64,000 bases of DNA from NCBI RefSeq assembly GCF_026393345.1, contig NZ_JAPLAI010000042.1, positions 33,366 through 97,365 of the forward strand, in the 5' to 3' direction. Below are positions 34,620 to 43,136 of the stretch, one piece after another (position 1 is the first letter of the stretch; every line of letters starts with the position of its first letter). This DNA is from Microbacterium sp. (GTDB lineage Bacteria; Actinomycetota; Actinomycetes; Actinomycetales; Microbacteriaceae). The notes under the pieces were generated by a model. That model saw only the letters and a program-made list of their open reading frames with translations. It was not told the origin of the DNA and did no database searches. Both the position numbers and the translations under genes were made by a program.

Positions 34620-35570
34620 TCACCCGAGAACGGAAAGCCAGGTGGTGGCAGGGCCCTCCCAGGCCGCGTAACGATCGGGATACGCCGAGATCTGCACCGA
34701 CTGCGCGGCGTCCGCGAAGCTCAGTGCCTCCCACCCCGGAATGTCGAGAAGGCCGCGGGTGAGCGTGCCGTTGGGGTCGGCGGGACCGCCGAAGAAAGCG
34801 CGGGCGGACCGTTGCGGGTCGCGCACCTGGTCCTCGGTGCCCCAGCCGGTAGAGGGACGCTGCTGGAACAGGCCGAGCGAGTCGCGGTCGCCCCAGTCGA
34901 GGTTCCGCAGCCACGACTCCTGCATGGCGGTGCCGAGGGCGATGGCGATGCCCCGGTCGGGAACACCGAGCTCGCGGCCGACGGCGATGATCACCTGGGC
35001 GTTCGCGACCTGTTCGGCGTCGAGTTCGAGCGGAGCGGATGCGGCGGGTGCGGCCGCCGCGATGGGCACGGAGGCGGGAGTCGCGGTGGGCACCGCCAGC
35101 ACCTGCCCGGGGTAGATGATCGAGTCCCACGTGAGTGCATTGGCGGCCAGCACCGCCGCGATCGTCGTCCCGGCGTTCCGGGCGATGGCGCTCACAGTGT
35201 CGCCCGCGACCACCGTGTGGGCGGCGACCGGCGCCGGTGCGGGCACCGCGGGGGCGGTCGCGATGGCCGCGGGTGCCGTGAGGCGAAGGGTCTGACCGGG
35301 ACGGATGATCGAACTCCACCCGAGACCGTTCGCGTCGAGCACGTCTTGCGTCCGCAGTCCGAAGCGGGCGGCGATGGCGCTGACAGTGTCGCCGGGCCCG
35401 ACGGTGTATTCGGGCGGGGCCGCGTCCTGACGCGGCGCGACGGTGCGCGCCATGGGCGGGACGGCGGGCTCCGCGGCGTGGGCTGCGGGGCTCGCCAGGG
35501 ACAGGGCGAGGGATCCCGCCGCAGCGCCGACTCCGATGCCGGCGATACGTGCGTGGGCGTGACTGAACAT
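34620..35570 (-). CDS. Secreted LysM protein with transglycosylase-like domain
   Basis: A 316-residue exported cell-wall protein. A signal peptide ends near ASPAAHAAE. Two LysM domains that bind glycan strands follow (YTVGPGDTVSAIAARFGL near residue 49 and HTVVAGDTVSAIARNAG near 108), separated and followed by Ala/Pro linkers. The C-terminal ~130 residues (GIAIALGTAMQESWLRNLDWG, then DSLGLFQQRPSTGWGT) look like a lysozyme-type or transglycosylase domain with a candidate catalytic Glu in MQES. The ATG at 35570 is preferred to one five codons upstream because AGGAGG lies between them. Probably cleaves or binds peptidoglycan outside the cell. Confidence 0.85.
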   Translation of the reverse strand: MFSHAHARIAGIGVGAAAGSLALSLASPAAHAAEPAVPPMARTVAPRQDAAPPEYTVGPGDTVSAIAARFGLRTQDVLDANGLGWSSIIRPGQTLRLTAPAAIATAPAVPAPAPVAAHTVVAGDTVSAIARNAGTTIAAVLAANALTWDSIIYPGQVLAVPTATPASVPIAAAAPAASAPLELDAEQVANAQVIIAVGRELGVPDRGIAIALGTAMQESWLRNLDWGDRDSLGLFQQRPSTGWGTEDQVRDPQRSARAFFGGPADPNGTLTRGLLDIPGWEALSFADAAQSVQISAYPDRYAAWEGPATTWLSVLG

Positions 35571-35718
35571 GGGCGTCCTCCTCATGGTGGAGCGTCCTTC
35601 CGGGGGTCCGGCAACCCTTCCACGGGCCTGTGACAGGTGTCAAGGGAGTGACGGATGTGACGGAAGTGAACCGACGCGGGCCGCCGCATCCGGTCGGGGC
35701 CCGTGGGATAGTTGCAGG

Positions 35719-36066
35719 GTGAGCGATGACACCACCCCCCTGGAGACCACCTGGCTGACGATGCCCGACCTCGTCGAGGCACTCGGCGAACCGCTCGGCC
35801 GCGTTCGGCAGCGCATCGAGGACGCCCAGCTGATCGGGTCCCGTCGCACCGGCGTGTTCGCCGTGCCTGCGGTGTTCATCGTGGACGGCGCACCGCTCGG
35901 CTCGTTGCGCGGCACGGTCTTCTCGCTCCGCGACGCGGGTCTCTCCGACGACGAGGCCATCGACTGGCTGCTCTCCTATGACGAGACCATCGGCCGGCCG
36001 CCGCTGTCGGCGCTCCTGGCCGGCCACAAGAGCGAGGTACGGCGCGTCGCGCGGACGCTCCTCTGA
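35719..36066 (+). CDS. Rv2175c-like DNA-binding protein
   Basis: A 115-residue protein matching mycobacterial Rv2175c, a small winged-helix DNA-binding protein phosphorylated by PknL. The N-terminal acidic tail contains threonines (DDTTPLETTWLTM) where phosphorylation would be expected, followed by the helix-turn-helix (MPDLVEALGEPLGRVRQRIEDAQLIG) and a C-terminal helical region. The GTG start is supported by a GATAGT box six bases upstream. It lies beside the PASTA kinase as in mycobacteria, with the LysM gene between, which supports a kinase-substrate link. Confidence 0.8.
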   Translation: MSDDTTPLETTWLTMPDLVEALGEPLGRVRQRIEDAQLIGSRRTGVFAVPAVFIVDGAPLGSLRGTVFSLRDAGLSDDEAIDWLLSYDETIGRPPLSALLAGHKSEVRRVARTLL

Positions 36067-36078
36067 CCCGCCCGGCTC

Positions 36079-37173
36079 TCAGGCCTGGCGCTCGGTCGCC
36101 GCGAGAGCGAGATCCCGCAGGCGACCGACCGCATGGGTGCCGAGCGGGGATCCGGCGAGAGCCCGATCCGCCTCGCGGGCGTACGCGGTGATGAGATCCT
36201 CGACCCGCGCCAGCGCGCCGGAGTCGATGATCGTCTGCTGCAGTGACCGGATCTGCTCCGCCTCGAGCGTGGGATCCCCGATCAGCTCGTCGAGGGTGCG
36301 GCGGACGCCCGCCGGGACCGCTTGGCGCGCAAAGGCGATGAGGACGGTCCGTTTGCCCTCCCGCAGATCGTCGCCCGAAGGCTTACCGGTCACGGCCTCG
36401 TCACCGAATACGCCGAGGACGTCGTCGCGCAGCTGGAACGCCATCCCGATCGGATGCCCGAAGCCGCTGAGCGCCGCACGCTGTAGCGCATCGGCGCCGG
36501 CGAGCGCCGCGCCAATCAGCAGCGGCTGCTCCACGCTGTAGCGGGCCGACTTCAGCGACGCCACGCGCAGGGCGCGGTCGGCGTGCTCCGCATCGGGCGA
36601 GCTGCCGAAGGCGGACTCCTCGGCGATGTCGAGATACTGCCCGATCGTCACATCGCGGCGCATCCGCGCGTATTCGGCGCGCGCCACCGCCGCGACGGCG
36701 GTCTCGGCATCGACCAGGCCGGATTCGAACAGATCATCGCTCCAGGCGACGAGGAGGTCGCCGAGCAGGACGGATGCGGAACGCCCGAACGCCGCCGCAT
36801 CCCCGGTCCACCCGGCATGCGTGTGCGCGGTCTGCAGGGCACGATGCGCGGCCGGCCGCCCGCGGCGGGTGTCGGAGTTGTCGATGAGGTCGTCATGCAC
36901 AAGGGCGGCCGCGTGGAACACCTCGAGGCTCGCGGCGGCGGCGATGACGGCGGCCGGGGGAGCTGCGGCGGGGTCGTGCGCCTCGGCGACGGCCTGCCAG
37001 CCGGTCAGGCAGAACCGTGCGCGCAGTCGCTTACCGCCGTGCACGCTGGCCCGCGCGGCCGCCACGAAGCCGGCCGCTTCCGGTCCCCAGTCGGCTGTCG
37101 CGGCCTGTTCGGACGAGAAGAACGTGTCCACTCGCTGGGAAACCGCTTCAATCGCATCCGGGGGGGTCGACAC
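36079..37173 (-). CDS. Polyprenyl diphosphate synthase
   Basis: A 364-residue trans-isoprenyl diphosphate synthase that extends allylic diphosphates with isopentenyl diphosphate. Both Asp-rich motifs are visible: LVHDDLIDNSDTRRGRP near residues 92-108 and FQLRDDVLGVFGDE near 240-253, plus GKRLRARF near the start and TGKPSGDDLREGK after the second motif. Chain length cannot be set from sequence. The GTG start follows a TAGGCT box by six bases. It converges on the Rv2175c-like gene and may supply quinone side chains or carrier lipids. Confidence 0.92.
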   Translation of the reverse strand: MSTPPDAIEAVSQRVDTFFSSEQAATADWGPEAAGFVAAARASVHGGKRLRARFCLTGWQAVAEAHDPAAAPPAAVIAAAASLEVFHAAALVHDDLIDNSDTRRGRPAAHRALQTAHTHAGWTGDAAAFGRSASVLLGDLLVAWSDDLFESGLVDAETAVAAVARAEYARMRRDVTIGQYLDIAEESAFGSSPDAEHADRALRVASLKSARYSVEQPLLIGAALAGADALQRAALSGFGHPIGMAFQLRDDVLGVFGDEAVTGKPSGDDLREGKRTVLIAFARQAVPAGVRRTLDELIGDPTLEAEQIRSLQQTIIDSGALARVEDLITAYAREADRALAGSPLGTHAVGRLRDLALAATERQA

Positions 37174-37179
37174 GGCCCT

Positions 37180-37185
37180 AGCCTA
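37180..37185 (-). promoter_or_regulatory. -10 box of the polyprenyl synthase gene
   Basis: TAGGCT on the minus strand lies six bases before the GTG. On the plus strand a TAGAAT box at 37202-37207 serves the divergent DUF3040 gene, so the two promoters face away from each other within 63 bases. Confidence 0.5.
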
Positions 37186-37237
37186 GTCAGCGCGGCCACG
37201 CGTAGAATCCGAATAGAACATCGTCCGAGGGGGATGT

Positions 37238-37597
37238 ATGCCACTCTCTGAACAAGAGCAGCGTCTGCTCGATGAGATGGAACGCCATCTCATGGGTCAC
37301 GACGCCGACGTCGTCAGCGCCGACGGCTCCGCTCGTGCGCTCAGCTATCGCAACATCGTCCTCGGATCCCTCACGGTCCTCGTCGGCCTCGGCGGTCTCA
37401 TCGCCGGGCTGTCGACGCAGCTCATCGTCATCAGCGTCATCGGCTTCGTGGTGATGCTCGGTGGTGTGGTGTTCGCCGTGACCCCGTCGCGGCGGACCAC
37501 CGCCGTTCCGTCTGCCGCGCCCCGCGCCGCAAAGCATCCGCAGGCCTCCTTCATGGATCGCATGAACGATCGATGGGACCGCCGGCAGGGCCACTGA
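37238..37597 (+). CDS. DUF3040 membrane protein
   Basis: A 119-residue protein of the DUF3040 family, the counterpart of mycobacterial Rv2169c. The N-terminal signature PLSEQEQRLLDEMERHLMGHD is followed by two membrane helices (about residues 37-55 and 60-80) and a basic C-terminal tail. Function unknown, though it is conserved next to the division cluster in actinobacteria. It has a GAGGGGG ribosome site and ends just before a strong terminator. Confidence 0.88.
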   Translation: MPLSEQEQRLLDEMERHLMGHDADVVSADGSARALSYRNIVLGSLTVLVGLGGLIAGLSTQLIVISVIGFVVMLGGVVFAVTPSRRTTAVPSAAPRAAKHPQASFMDRMNDRWDRRQGH

Positions 37598-37618
37598 CCC
37601 TCCACTCCACCCCACTTC

Positions 37619-37650
37619 AGGCGCCGACCCCGACGGGTCGGCGCCTTTTT
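37619..37650 (+). terminator. Strong intrinsic terminator before mraZ
   Basis: A perfect 12-base-pair stem (AGGCGCCGACCC and its complement) with a four-base loop, followed by five T residues. It isolates the DUF3040 transcript from the division cluster and is the clearest intrinsic terminator in the window. Confidence 0.92.
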
Positions 37651-37756
37651 CGTGTCTGACCGGGCCTGATCCGTAGGGTGCGCCGGGTGTCGGTGCGCGC
37701 GCCCGTGCCACCGGATCTGCTCGTTCGGAGCCGTTTCGTCCACAATGGGGTAGTGA

Positions 37757-37783
37757 AGTGGGGGACAGTGGAGTAAAGTGGAG
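37757..37783 (+). promoter_or_regulatory. MraZ-binding repeats upstream of mraZ
   Basis: Three direct repeats, AGTGGGG, AGTGGAG and AGTGGAG, start at 37757, 37767 and 37777, exactly ten bases apart. MraZ proteins bind three or four such TGG-containing repeats with ten-base spacing in their own promoters. The array lies 40 bases before the mraZ start, so it very likely mediates autorepression. A CACAAT -10-like box lies just upstream at 37741-37746. Confidence 0.75.
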
Positions 37784-37823
37784 CTACCTCGCGGGGCCGG
37801 ACGAAGGAGGGGGTGATGCTCGG

Positions 37824-38255
37824 ATGCTGCTGGGCACGCACACTCCCAAGCTCGACGACAAAGGGCGGGTCATTCTGCCGGCCAAGTTCCGCGACGATCT
37901 CGGCGGCGGCGTCGTGATCACCCGCGGCCAGGAGCGCTGCCTCTACGTGTTCAGCACCGCCGAGTTCGAGCGCGTGCACGAACGGATCCGCGAAGCACCG
38001 CTGACCAACAAGCAGGCCCGTGACTTCCTGCGCATGTTCCTCTCCGGGGCCAGCGCCGAGACCCCTGACGGGCAGAGCCGCGTCACGATCCCGCCCGCAC
38101 TGCGTGCCTACGCCGGCCTCGAGCGTGAGCTCGTCGTCACCGGCGTCGGCGCCCATGCCGAGATCTGGAACTCCGAAGCCTGGAACGCCTACGCCGAGAG
38201 CAACGAGTCGACGTACTCCGAGATGGAGCAGGAGGTGATCCCGGGCCTGTTCTGA
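37824..38255 (+). CDS. mraZ: Transcriptional regulator MraZ
   Basis: A 143-residue regulator with two AbrB-like SpoVT/MraZ domains: the first near residues 5-50 ([20 protein letters not shown]) and the second near 80-125 ([18 protein letters not shown]). It forms rings and binds the repeats in its own promoter, controlling the division cluster. ATG 37824 begins the conserved MLLGTH; GGAGGGGG lies slightly far upstream, and no other start in this frame gives a better fit. First gene of the dcw cluster. Confidence 0.95.
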   Translation: MLLGTHTPKLDDKGRVILPAKFRDDLGGGVVITRGQERCLYVFSTAEFERVHERIREAPLTNKQARDFLRMFLSGASAETPDGQSRVTIPPALRAYAGLERELVVTGVGAHAEIWNSEAWNAYAESNESTYSEMEQEVIPGLF

Positions 38256-38359
38256 GCCCTCGATCGCGACTCCTCGCCGCTCACGCCCTGACGCACTTCC
38301 CCGGCGCCAGGTCATGCAGCGGAGGGGGATCGGGACCGAGGGACCAGCCCCACAGCATC

Positions 38360-39313
38360 ATGGACTACAGCGACATCCACACCCCCGTCCTGCTCGAGCG
38401 CTGCGTCGAGCTGCTCTCGCCTGCCGTCTCGCGCGACGGCGCGGTCATGGTCGACGCCACCCTCGGCATGGGCGGTCACACCGAGGCGATGCTCGAACGC
38501 TTCCCGGGTCTGCACGTCATCGGGCTCGACCGCGACACCGACGCCCTGCGCATCGCGGGGGAGCGGCTCGCCCGATTCGGCGACCGCGTGACGCTGGTGC
38601 ACACCGTCTACGACGGGATCGCGGAGGCCGTGGCCGCTGCGGGGTTCCGTCGCATCGACGGCGCCCTGTTCGACCTCGGCGTCTCGTCGCTCCAGCTGGA
38701 CGAGGCCGACCGCGGCTTCGCCTATGCCAAGGATGCGCCGCTCGACATGCGGATGGATCAGACCGCCGGCGTCACCGCGGCCGACGTCCTGGCCACCTAT
38801 GGCGAGGGCGACCTCCGCCGCATCTTCGAGCGCTACGGCGAGGAGAAGCTCGCCGGCCGCTACGCCCGCGCCATCATCGCCGCGCGGTCGCAGACGCCGA
38901 TCGTGCGCTCCGCCGAGCTCGTCCGCATCCTGGATGCGGCAACTCCGGCCGCACTCTCGCACTCGGGCCACCCCGCCAAGCGGGTGTTCCAGGCACTGCG
39001 GATCGAGGTGAACGGTGAGCTCAGCGTCCTCGACCGTGCCATCCCCGCCGCCCTCGACCTCCTCGACGTCGGCGGCCGCATCGTCGTGATGGCCTACCAG
39101 TCGCTGGAGGACCGCCTCGTCAAGCGCGTGTTCGCCGCGGCCTCGGCGTCGACCGCCCCCGCCGGGCTGCCGGTCGAACTCCCCGAGCACACTCCGCGGT
39201 TCCGGCTCCTGGTCAAGGGTGCCGAGCTCGCCTCCGACGAGGAGCGCGCCCGCAACCCGCGCGCCACACCCGTGCGCCTGCGCGCCGCCGAACGGATCAG
39301 GGAGGCGGTATGA
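38360..39313 (+). CDS. rsmH: 16S rRNA (cytosine-1402-N4)-methyltransferase
   Basis: A 317-residue S-adenosylmethionine-dependent enzyme that methylates C1402 of 16S rRNA in the decoding centre. The N-terminal [13 protein letters not shown] and cofactor site [14 protein letters not shown] are clear, as are [28 protein letters not shown], and the C-terminal [14 protein letters not shown] and [15 protein letters not shown]. The 104 bases after mraZ hold no gene. The start of the next gene overlaps its stop (ATGA). Confidence 0.95.
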   Translation: MDYSDIHTPVLLERCVELLSPAVSRDGAVMVDATLGMGGHTEAMLERFPGLHVIGLDRDTDALRIAGERLARFGDRVTLVHTVYDGIAEAVAAAGFRRIDGALFDLGVSSLQLDEADRGFAYAKDAPLDMRMDQTAGVTAADVLATYGEGDLRRIFERYGEEKLAGRYARAIIAARSQTPIVRSAELVRILDAATPAALSHSGHPAKRVFQALRIEVNGELSVLDRAIPAALDLLDVGGRIVVMAYQSLEDRLVKRVFAAASASTAPAGLPVELPEHTPRFRLLVKGAELASDEERARNPRATPVRLRAAERIREAV

Positions 39314-39918
39314 CCACCGTGACCGGCTCGCTTGCCCGTGACCCGCGGATGCTGCCCGACGAGGTCGGCGCGGACATCCCCCGCCGCATCCTCGCCCCGC
39401 TCGACCGGCCCGCCCGCCGCCGCCGTCCCCGGCTGGCCTACGGCATCGTGGCCGTCGCCGGTGCCGTCGCGATCGCCGCGGCGCAGATGCTGCTTTCGAT
39501 CCTTTCCACCCAGAGCTCCTTCGAGATCTCGTCGCTCACGCAGCACCAGAAGGAACTCACCTGGCAGCAGCAGATTCTCTACGACGAGGTTGCAGGGCTC
39601 AGCTCGCCCCAGTACCTCGCCGCGAACGCCGCCGCGCTCGGCATGGTCATCAACGAGTCACCCAGCTACCTGCGGCTCAGTGACGGCGCCGTGCTCGGCT
39701 CGCAGCTGCCCTCGGTCGCCAGCTCGTCCGTGGACGCGCTCGGGCGCAGCCTCGTCTCCAACACCCTCGTCACGGACACCCCGCTGGTCACGGACCCCGA
39801 CGCCACCATCGACGGGCTTCCCGTCCCCGCGACGGACGCGACGGGAGCGGTCGATCAGGGCAATGCGGCGACACCCCCCGCGCTGACCGACGGACTGCCG
39901 TCCCCGGCCACACACTGA
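39310..39918 (+). CDS. ftsL: FtsL-like cell division protein
   Basis: A 202-residue single-pass membrane protein in the position of ftsL. A basic cytoplasmic N-terminus (RPARRRRPR) is followed by one helix at about residues 44-62 and a short coiled coil rich in Gln/Leu ([24 protein letters not shown]). The last ~80 residues are a Thr/Pro/Asp-rich tail unusual for FtsL. FtsL links FtsQ and the FtsW-FtsI synthase at the septum. Sequence identity in this family is low, so the name rests on position and layout. Confidence 0.75.
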   Translation: MTTVTGSLARDPRMLPDEVGADIPRRILAPLDRPARRRRPRLAYGIVAVAGAVAIAAAQMLLSILSTQSSFEISSLTQHQKELTWQQQILYDEVAGLSSPQYLAANAAALGMVINESPSYLRLSDGAVLGSQLPSVASSSVDALGRSLVSNTLVTDTPLVTDPDATIDGLPVPATDATGAVDQGNAATPPALTDGLPSPATH

Positions 39919-39922
39919 GTCC

Positions 39923-41704
39923 ATGACGACGAGAAGCACCCGCAGCCCCCGCCGTCGCACCGTCGTCGCCCTGGCCGTCGTCCTCGCGGTCGTCGTCGTG
40001 TTCGTCGTCCGGCTCGTGGACATCCAGGTCGTCAACGCGGACGAGCACGTCTCCGACTCCCTGTCGATGGGCATCGGCGTGAGCCGCGAGACCTATGGCA
40101 CCCGGGGCTCCATCGTCGATGCCAACGGCAACACGCTGGCCGGCAGCATCCTGCAGTACGACGCTCAGCTCGATCCGAAGCTGGTCGGCCCGGTCGAGCG
40201 CACCGGCGACGACGGCGAGAAGCAGACGGTCGACTGGCCCACGATCGCCGCCGAGATCGGGACGATCACCGGGCAGACCGCGGAGGAGATCCAGCAGATC
40301 GTCGCGGATGCCGTGGCCGAGAATCCGGACTCCCGCTATGCACGCCTCGCCACGGGCCTTTCCACCGAGCAGTACCGCGCCCTCGCCGAGCTGAAGCTCC
40401 CGTTCCTGTTCCAGAATCCGCATCCGGCGCGCAGCTACCCGGACGGCGCGGTGGCGGGAAACCTCGTCGGGTTCGTCGGTTCCGACGGCGAGCCGCTCGC
40501 GGGCCTCGAACTCGCCGAAAACGAGTGCCTCACCGCGACGAAGGGGTCGGTCACCTACGAGCAGGGCGTCGACGGCACCATCATCCCCGGCACCGAGACC
40601 GAGACGCCCGCCGTCGACGGCGGCACCGTGACCCTCACGGTCGATCGCGACCTGCAGTGGTACATGCAGCAGCTCATCTCCGAGCAGACGCAGAACCTCG
40701 GAGCGTTGCACGGTCAGATCATGGTCGCGGACGTGGCCACCGGCGAGATCAAGGCGGCGGCGGAGTACCCGAGCGTCGATCCGAACGACGTCGACGCCAC
40801 CGCGGTCGAGGATCGCGGCAGCCGGATCTTCCGCGACCGGTTCGAGCCCGGCTCCACGTTCAAGGGCCTGTCCGCCTCGATCGCCATCGACACCGGCACC
40901 GCGACCCCGACCACGATCGTGAACGCCGCCGGGCGGGAGAGCTTCGCCGACGGCGTGCGGGTCACCGACTCCATGAGCCACGGCGACACCCCGTACACGC
41001 TCACGGGTGTGCTGATCGACTCGTCGAACGTGGGCATCTCCAAGATCTCGGTGCAGATCCCGTCGCAGACCCGCTACGACTATCTGACCGCGTTCGGCAT
41101 CGGTCAGGGCAGCGCCGTCGGCTTCCCCGGCGAGCAGCACGGGGAGCTTCGCACACCCGATCAGTGGGACCCGCAGACGACCTACAACATCGCGTTCGGA
41201 CAGGGTGTCTCCACGACCCTCCCCGAGCTCGTCGGCGCCTATCAGACCATCGCGAACGACGGGGTGAAGGTGCCGCTGAAGCTCGTCGAGTCCTGCACGC
41301 ACGCGGACGGCACGGTCGATGCCACCGACGCCGGCGCCCCGACGCAGGTGCTCAAGCCCGAGACCGCGACGCAGGTGCAGCAGATGCTCGAGAACGTGCT
41401 CCTGCAGGGCAGCCTCGCCAAGTCCGTGGCGATTTCGGGGTACCGGATCGCCGGCAAGACCGGAACCGGTGAGATCGCCGAGAACGGCTCTTACAAGCAG
41501 GGCGTCTACTTCACCACGCTCATCGGATTCGCCCCCGCGGACGACCCGCAGTACGTCGTCGCCGTGACGCTCGATCAGCCGACTGCGGTACGATCGTCCT
41601 CGGCCAACGCGCCGGCTTTCCAGAAGGCCATGACGCAGGTGTTGAAGACCTTCCGGGTCACCCCGTCGACCTCCGAGGCAGTCCTGCTGCCGAAGACCGG
41701 TTGA
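39923..41704 (+). CDS. ftsI: Septal peptidoglycan transpeptidase (FtsI/PBP2)
   Basis: A 593-residue class B penicillin-binding protein that crosslinks septal peptidoglycan. One membrane anchor (about residues 14-33) precedes the dimerisation domain. The transpeptidase domain has all three active-site motifs: STFK in EPGSTFKGL near residue 311, SSN in DSSNVGISK near 371, and KTG in AGKTGTGEI near 512. It has four bases of spacing from ftsL. The next gene is murF rather than the usual murE. Confidence 0.95.
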   Translation: MTTRSTRSPRRRTVVALAVVLAVVVVFVVRLVDIQVVNADEHVSDSLSMGIGVSRETYGTRGSIVDANGNTLAGSILQYDAQLDPKLVGPVERTGDDGEKQTVDWPTIAAEIGTITGQTAEEIQQIVADAVAENPDSRYARLATGLSTEQYRALAELKLPFLFQNPHPARSYPDGAVAGNLVGFVGSDGEPLAGLELAENECLTATKGSVTYEQGVDGTIIPGTETETPAVDGGTVTLTVDRDLQWYMQQLISEQTQNLGALHGQIMVADVATGEIKAAAEYPSVDPNDVDATAVEDRGSRIFRDRFEPGSTFKGLSASIAIDTGTATPTTIVNAAGRESFADGVRVTDSMSHGDTPYTLTGVLIDSSNVGISKISVQIPSQTRYDYLTAFGIGQGSAVGFPGEQHGELRTPDQWDPQTTYNIAFGQGVSTTLPELVGAYQTIANDGVKVPLKLVESCTHADGTVDATDAGAPTQVLKPETATQVQQMLENVLLQGSLAKSVAISGYRIAGKTGTGEIAENGSYKQGVYFTTLIGFAPADDPQYVVAVTLDQPTAVRSSSANAPAFQKAMTQVLKTFRVTPSTSEAVLLPKTG

Positions 41705-41723
41705 GGCGTCGGCCCCCCTTCTC

Positions 41724-43136
41724 ATGATCGAACTCTCTCTTTCCCACATCGCCCATGTCCTCGGCGGGGAGCTTCGGCTCGCGCCCATGGACACTCCCGA
41801 GACCCTGGTCGGCGGGGCCGTCGACACCGATTCCCGTCAGCTGGGACCGGGCGGCATCTTCGTCGCGAAGCCCGGGGAGGAGACCGACGGTCACCTCTTC
41901 GTGGGCGCCGCGGTCGCGGCCGGTGCGGCCCTCGCCATCGTGGAACGCCCGGTCGAGACGCCGGTCACCCAGATCGTCGTCCCGGATGCGGTGCAGGCGC
42001 TCTCCGACCTCGCCCGCGAGGTCGTCGGCATCGTCCGTGCCCAGGGGAACCTGCGGATCGTGGGGATCACCGGCTCGAACGGCAAGACCACCACCAAGAA
42101 CCTGCTCGCCCGCATCCTCTCCGACGAGGGTGAGACGGTCGCCCCCCGCGCCTCGTTCAACAACGAGGTCGGTGCGCCGCTGACGATGCTCCGCGTGACC
42201 CACCAGACCCGCTACCTGGTGAGCGAGTTCGGCGCCAGCGCGCCGGGCGAGATCGCGCGCCTGGCGGGACTCGTGACCCCCGACATCGGTGTCGTGCTCA
42301 TGGTCGGGCTCGCCCACGCCGGCGGCTTCGGCGGCATCGAGGCGACCTTCCACGCCAAGTCCGAGCTCGTCAAGGCGCTGCGTCCCGGCGGCCTCGCCGT
42401 CCTGAACGCCGACGACCCGCGCGTGCGCAACATGGCGCCCATCGCCGAGGCGAACGGATGCGAGGTGCGCTGGTTCAGCCGGGAGGCCGCGGCCGACGTC
42501 CGTGCCGACGACATCGACGTGACCGCATCCGGCACCACCTTCACCGTGACCGTCGACGGGCGCTCGTTCCCCGCGCACCTGCAGGTGCTCGGCGCCCACC
42601 ACGTCATGAACGCCCTCGCCGCGATCGCCGCGGCCACAGCCCTCGGCGTCGAGCCGGCGGACTGCGTGGCGCGCCTTGCGACCGTCGAGATCGCGGAGCG
42701 GTGGCGGATGCAGCCGCTGGGCTCCGACCGCGTCCGGATCATCAACGACGCCTACAACGCCAGCCCCGACTCGATGGCCGCGGCCCTGCGCACCCTCGCG
42801 CAGATCACCGGCCCGGATCAGCGTGCGGTCGCCGTCCTCGGCGCGATGAGCGAACTCGGCGAGCAGGCGGGGGAGGAGCACGACCGCATCGGCGAGCTCG
42901 CCGTGCGCCTGCGGATCCCGCGGATCGTCGTCATCGGCACCGCGGCGCGGCGGATGTTCCTCGCCGCGGTCGCGGAAGGCTCGTGGAGCGACGAAGCCGT
43001 GTTCTTCGCCACGCCCGACGAGGCCTTCGAGTACCTGCAGGGCGAACTGCGCGACGGAGACAGGGTACTCGTCAAGTCGTCGAACTCGGCCGGGCTCCGG
43101 TTCCTCGGCGACCGTCTGGGAGAATCGTTCTCGTGA
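41724..43136 (+). CDS. murF: UDP-MurNAc-tripeptide-D-Ala-D-Ala ligase
   Basis: A 470-residue Mur ligase that adds D-Ala-D-Ala to the stem tripeptide. It shows the N-terminal substrate domain (VDTDSRQLGPGGIFVAKPGE), the ATP site GITGSNGKTTTKNLL near residue 113, and DDAYNASPDSM-like INDAYNASPDSMAAAL near 335, which is diagnostic for MurF rather than MurE. It begins 19 bases after ftsI, so murE is not in its normal place. The stop overlaps the mraY GTG. Confidence 0.93.
   Translation: MIELSLSHIAHVLGGELRLAPMDTPETLVGGAVDTDSRQLGPGGIFVAKPGEETDGHLFVGAAVAAGAALAIVERPVETPVTQIVVPDAVQALSDLAREVVGIVRAQGNLRIVGITGSNGKTTTKNLLARILSDEGETVAPRASFNNEVGAPLTMLRVTHQTRYLVSEFGASAPGEIARLAGLVTPDIGVVLMVGLAHAGGFGGIEATFHAKSELVKALRPGGLAVLNADDPRVRNMAPIAEANGCEVRWFSREAAADVRADDIDVTASGTTFTVTVDGRSFPAHLQVLGAHHVMNALAAIAAATALGVEPADCVARLATVEIAERWRMQPLGSDRVRIINDAYNASPDSMAAALRTLAQITGPDQRAVAVLGAMSELGEQAGEEHDRIGELAVRLRIPRIVVIGTAARRMFLAAVAEGSWSDEAVFFATPDEAFEYLQGELRDGDRVLVKSSNSAGLRFLGDRLGESFS

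Noticed and set aside
38256..38359. Small gene between mraZ and rsmH
   Set aside because: The 104 bases have no start with a ribosome site giving a conserved-looking product.
39310..39918. Treating the ftsL-position protein as unrelated hypothetical
   Set aside because: Layout (short basic head, one helix, coiled coil) and position between rsmH and ftsI match FtsL despite the long tail.
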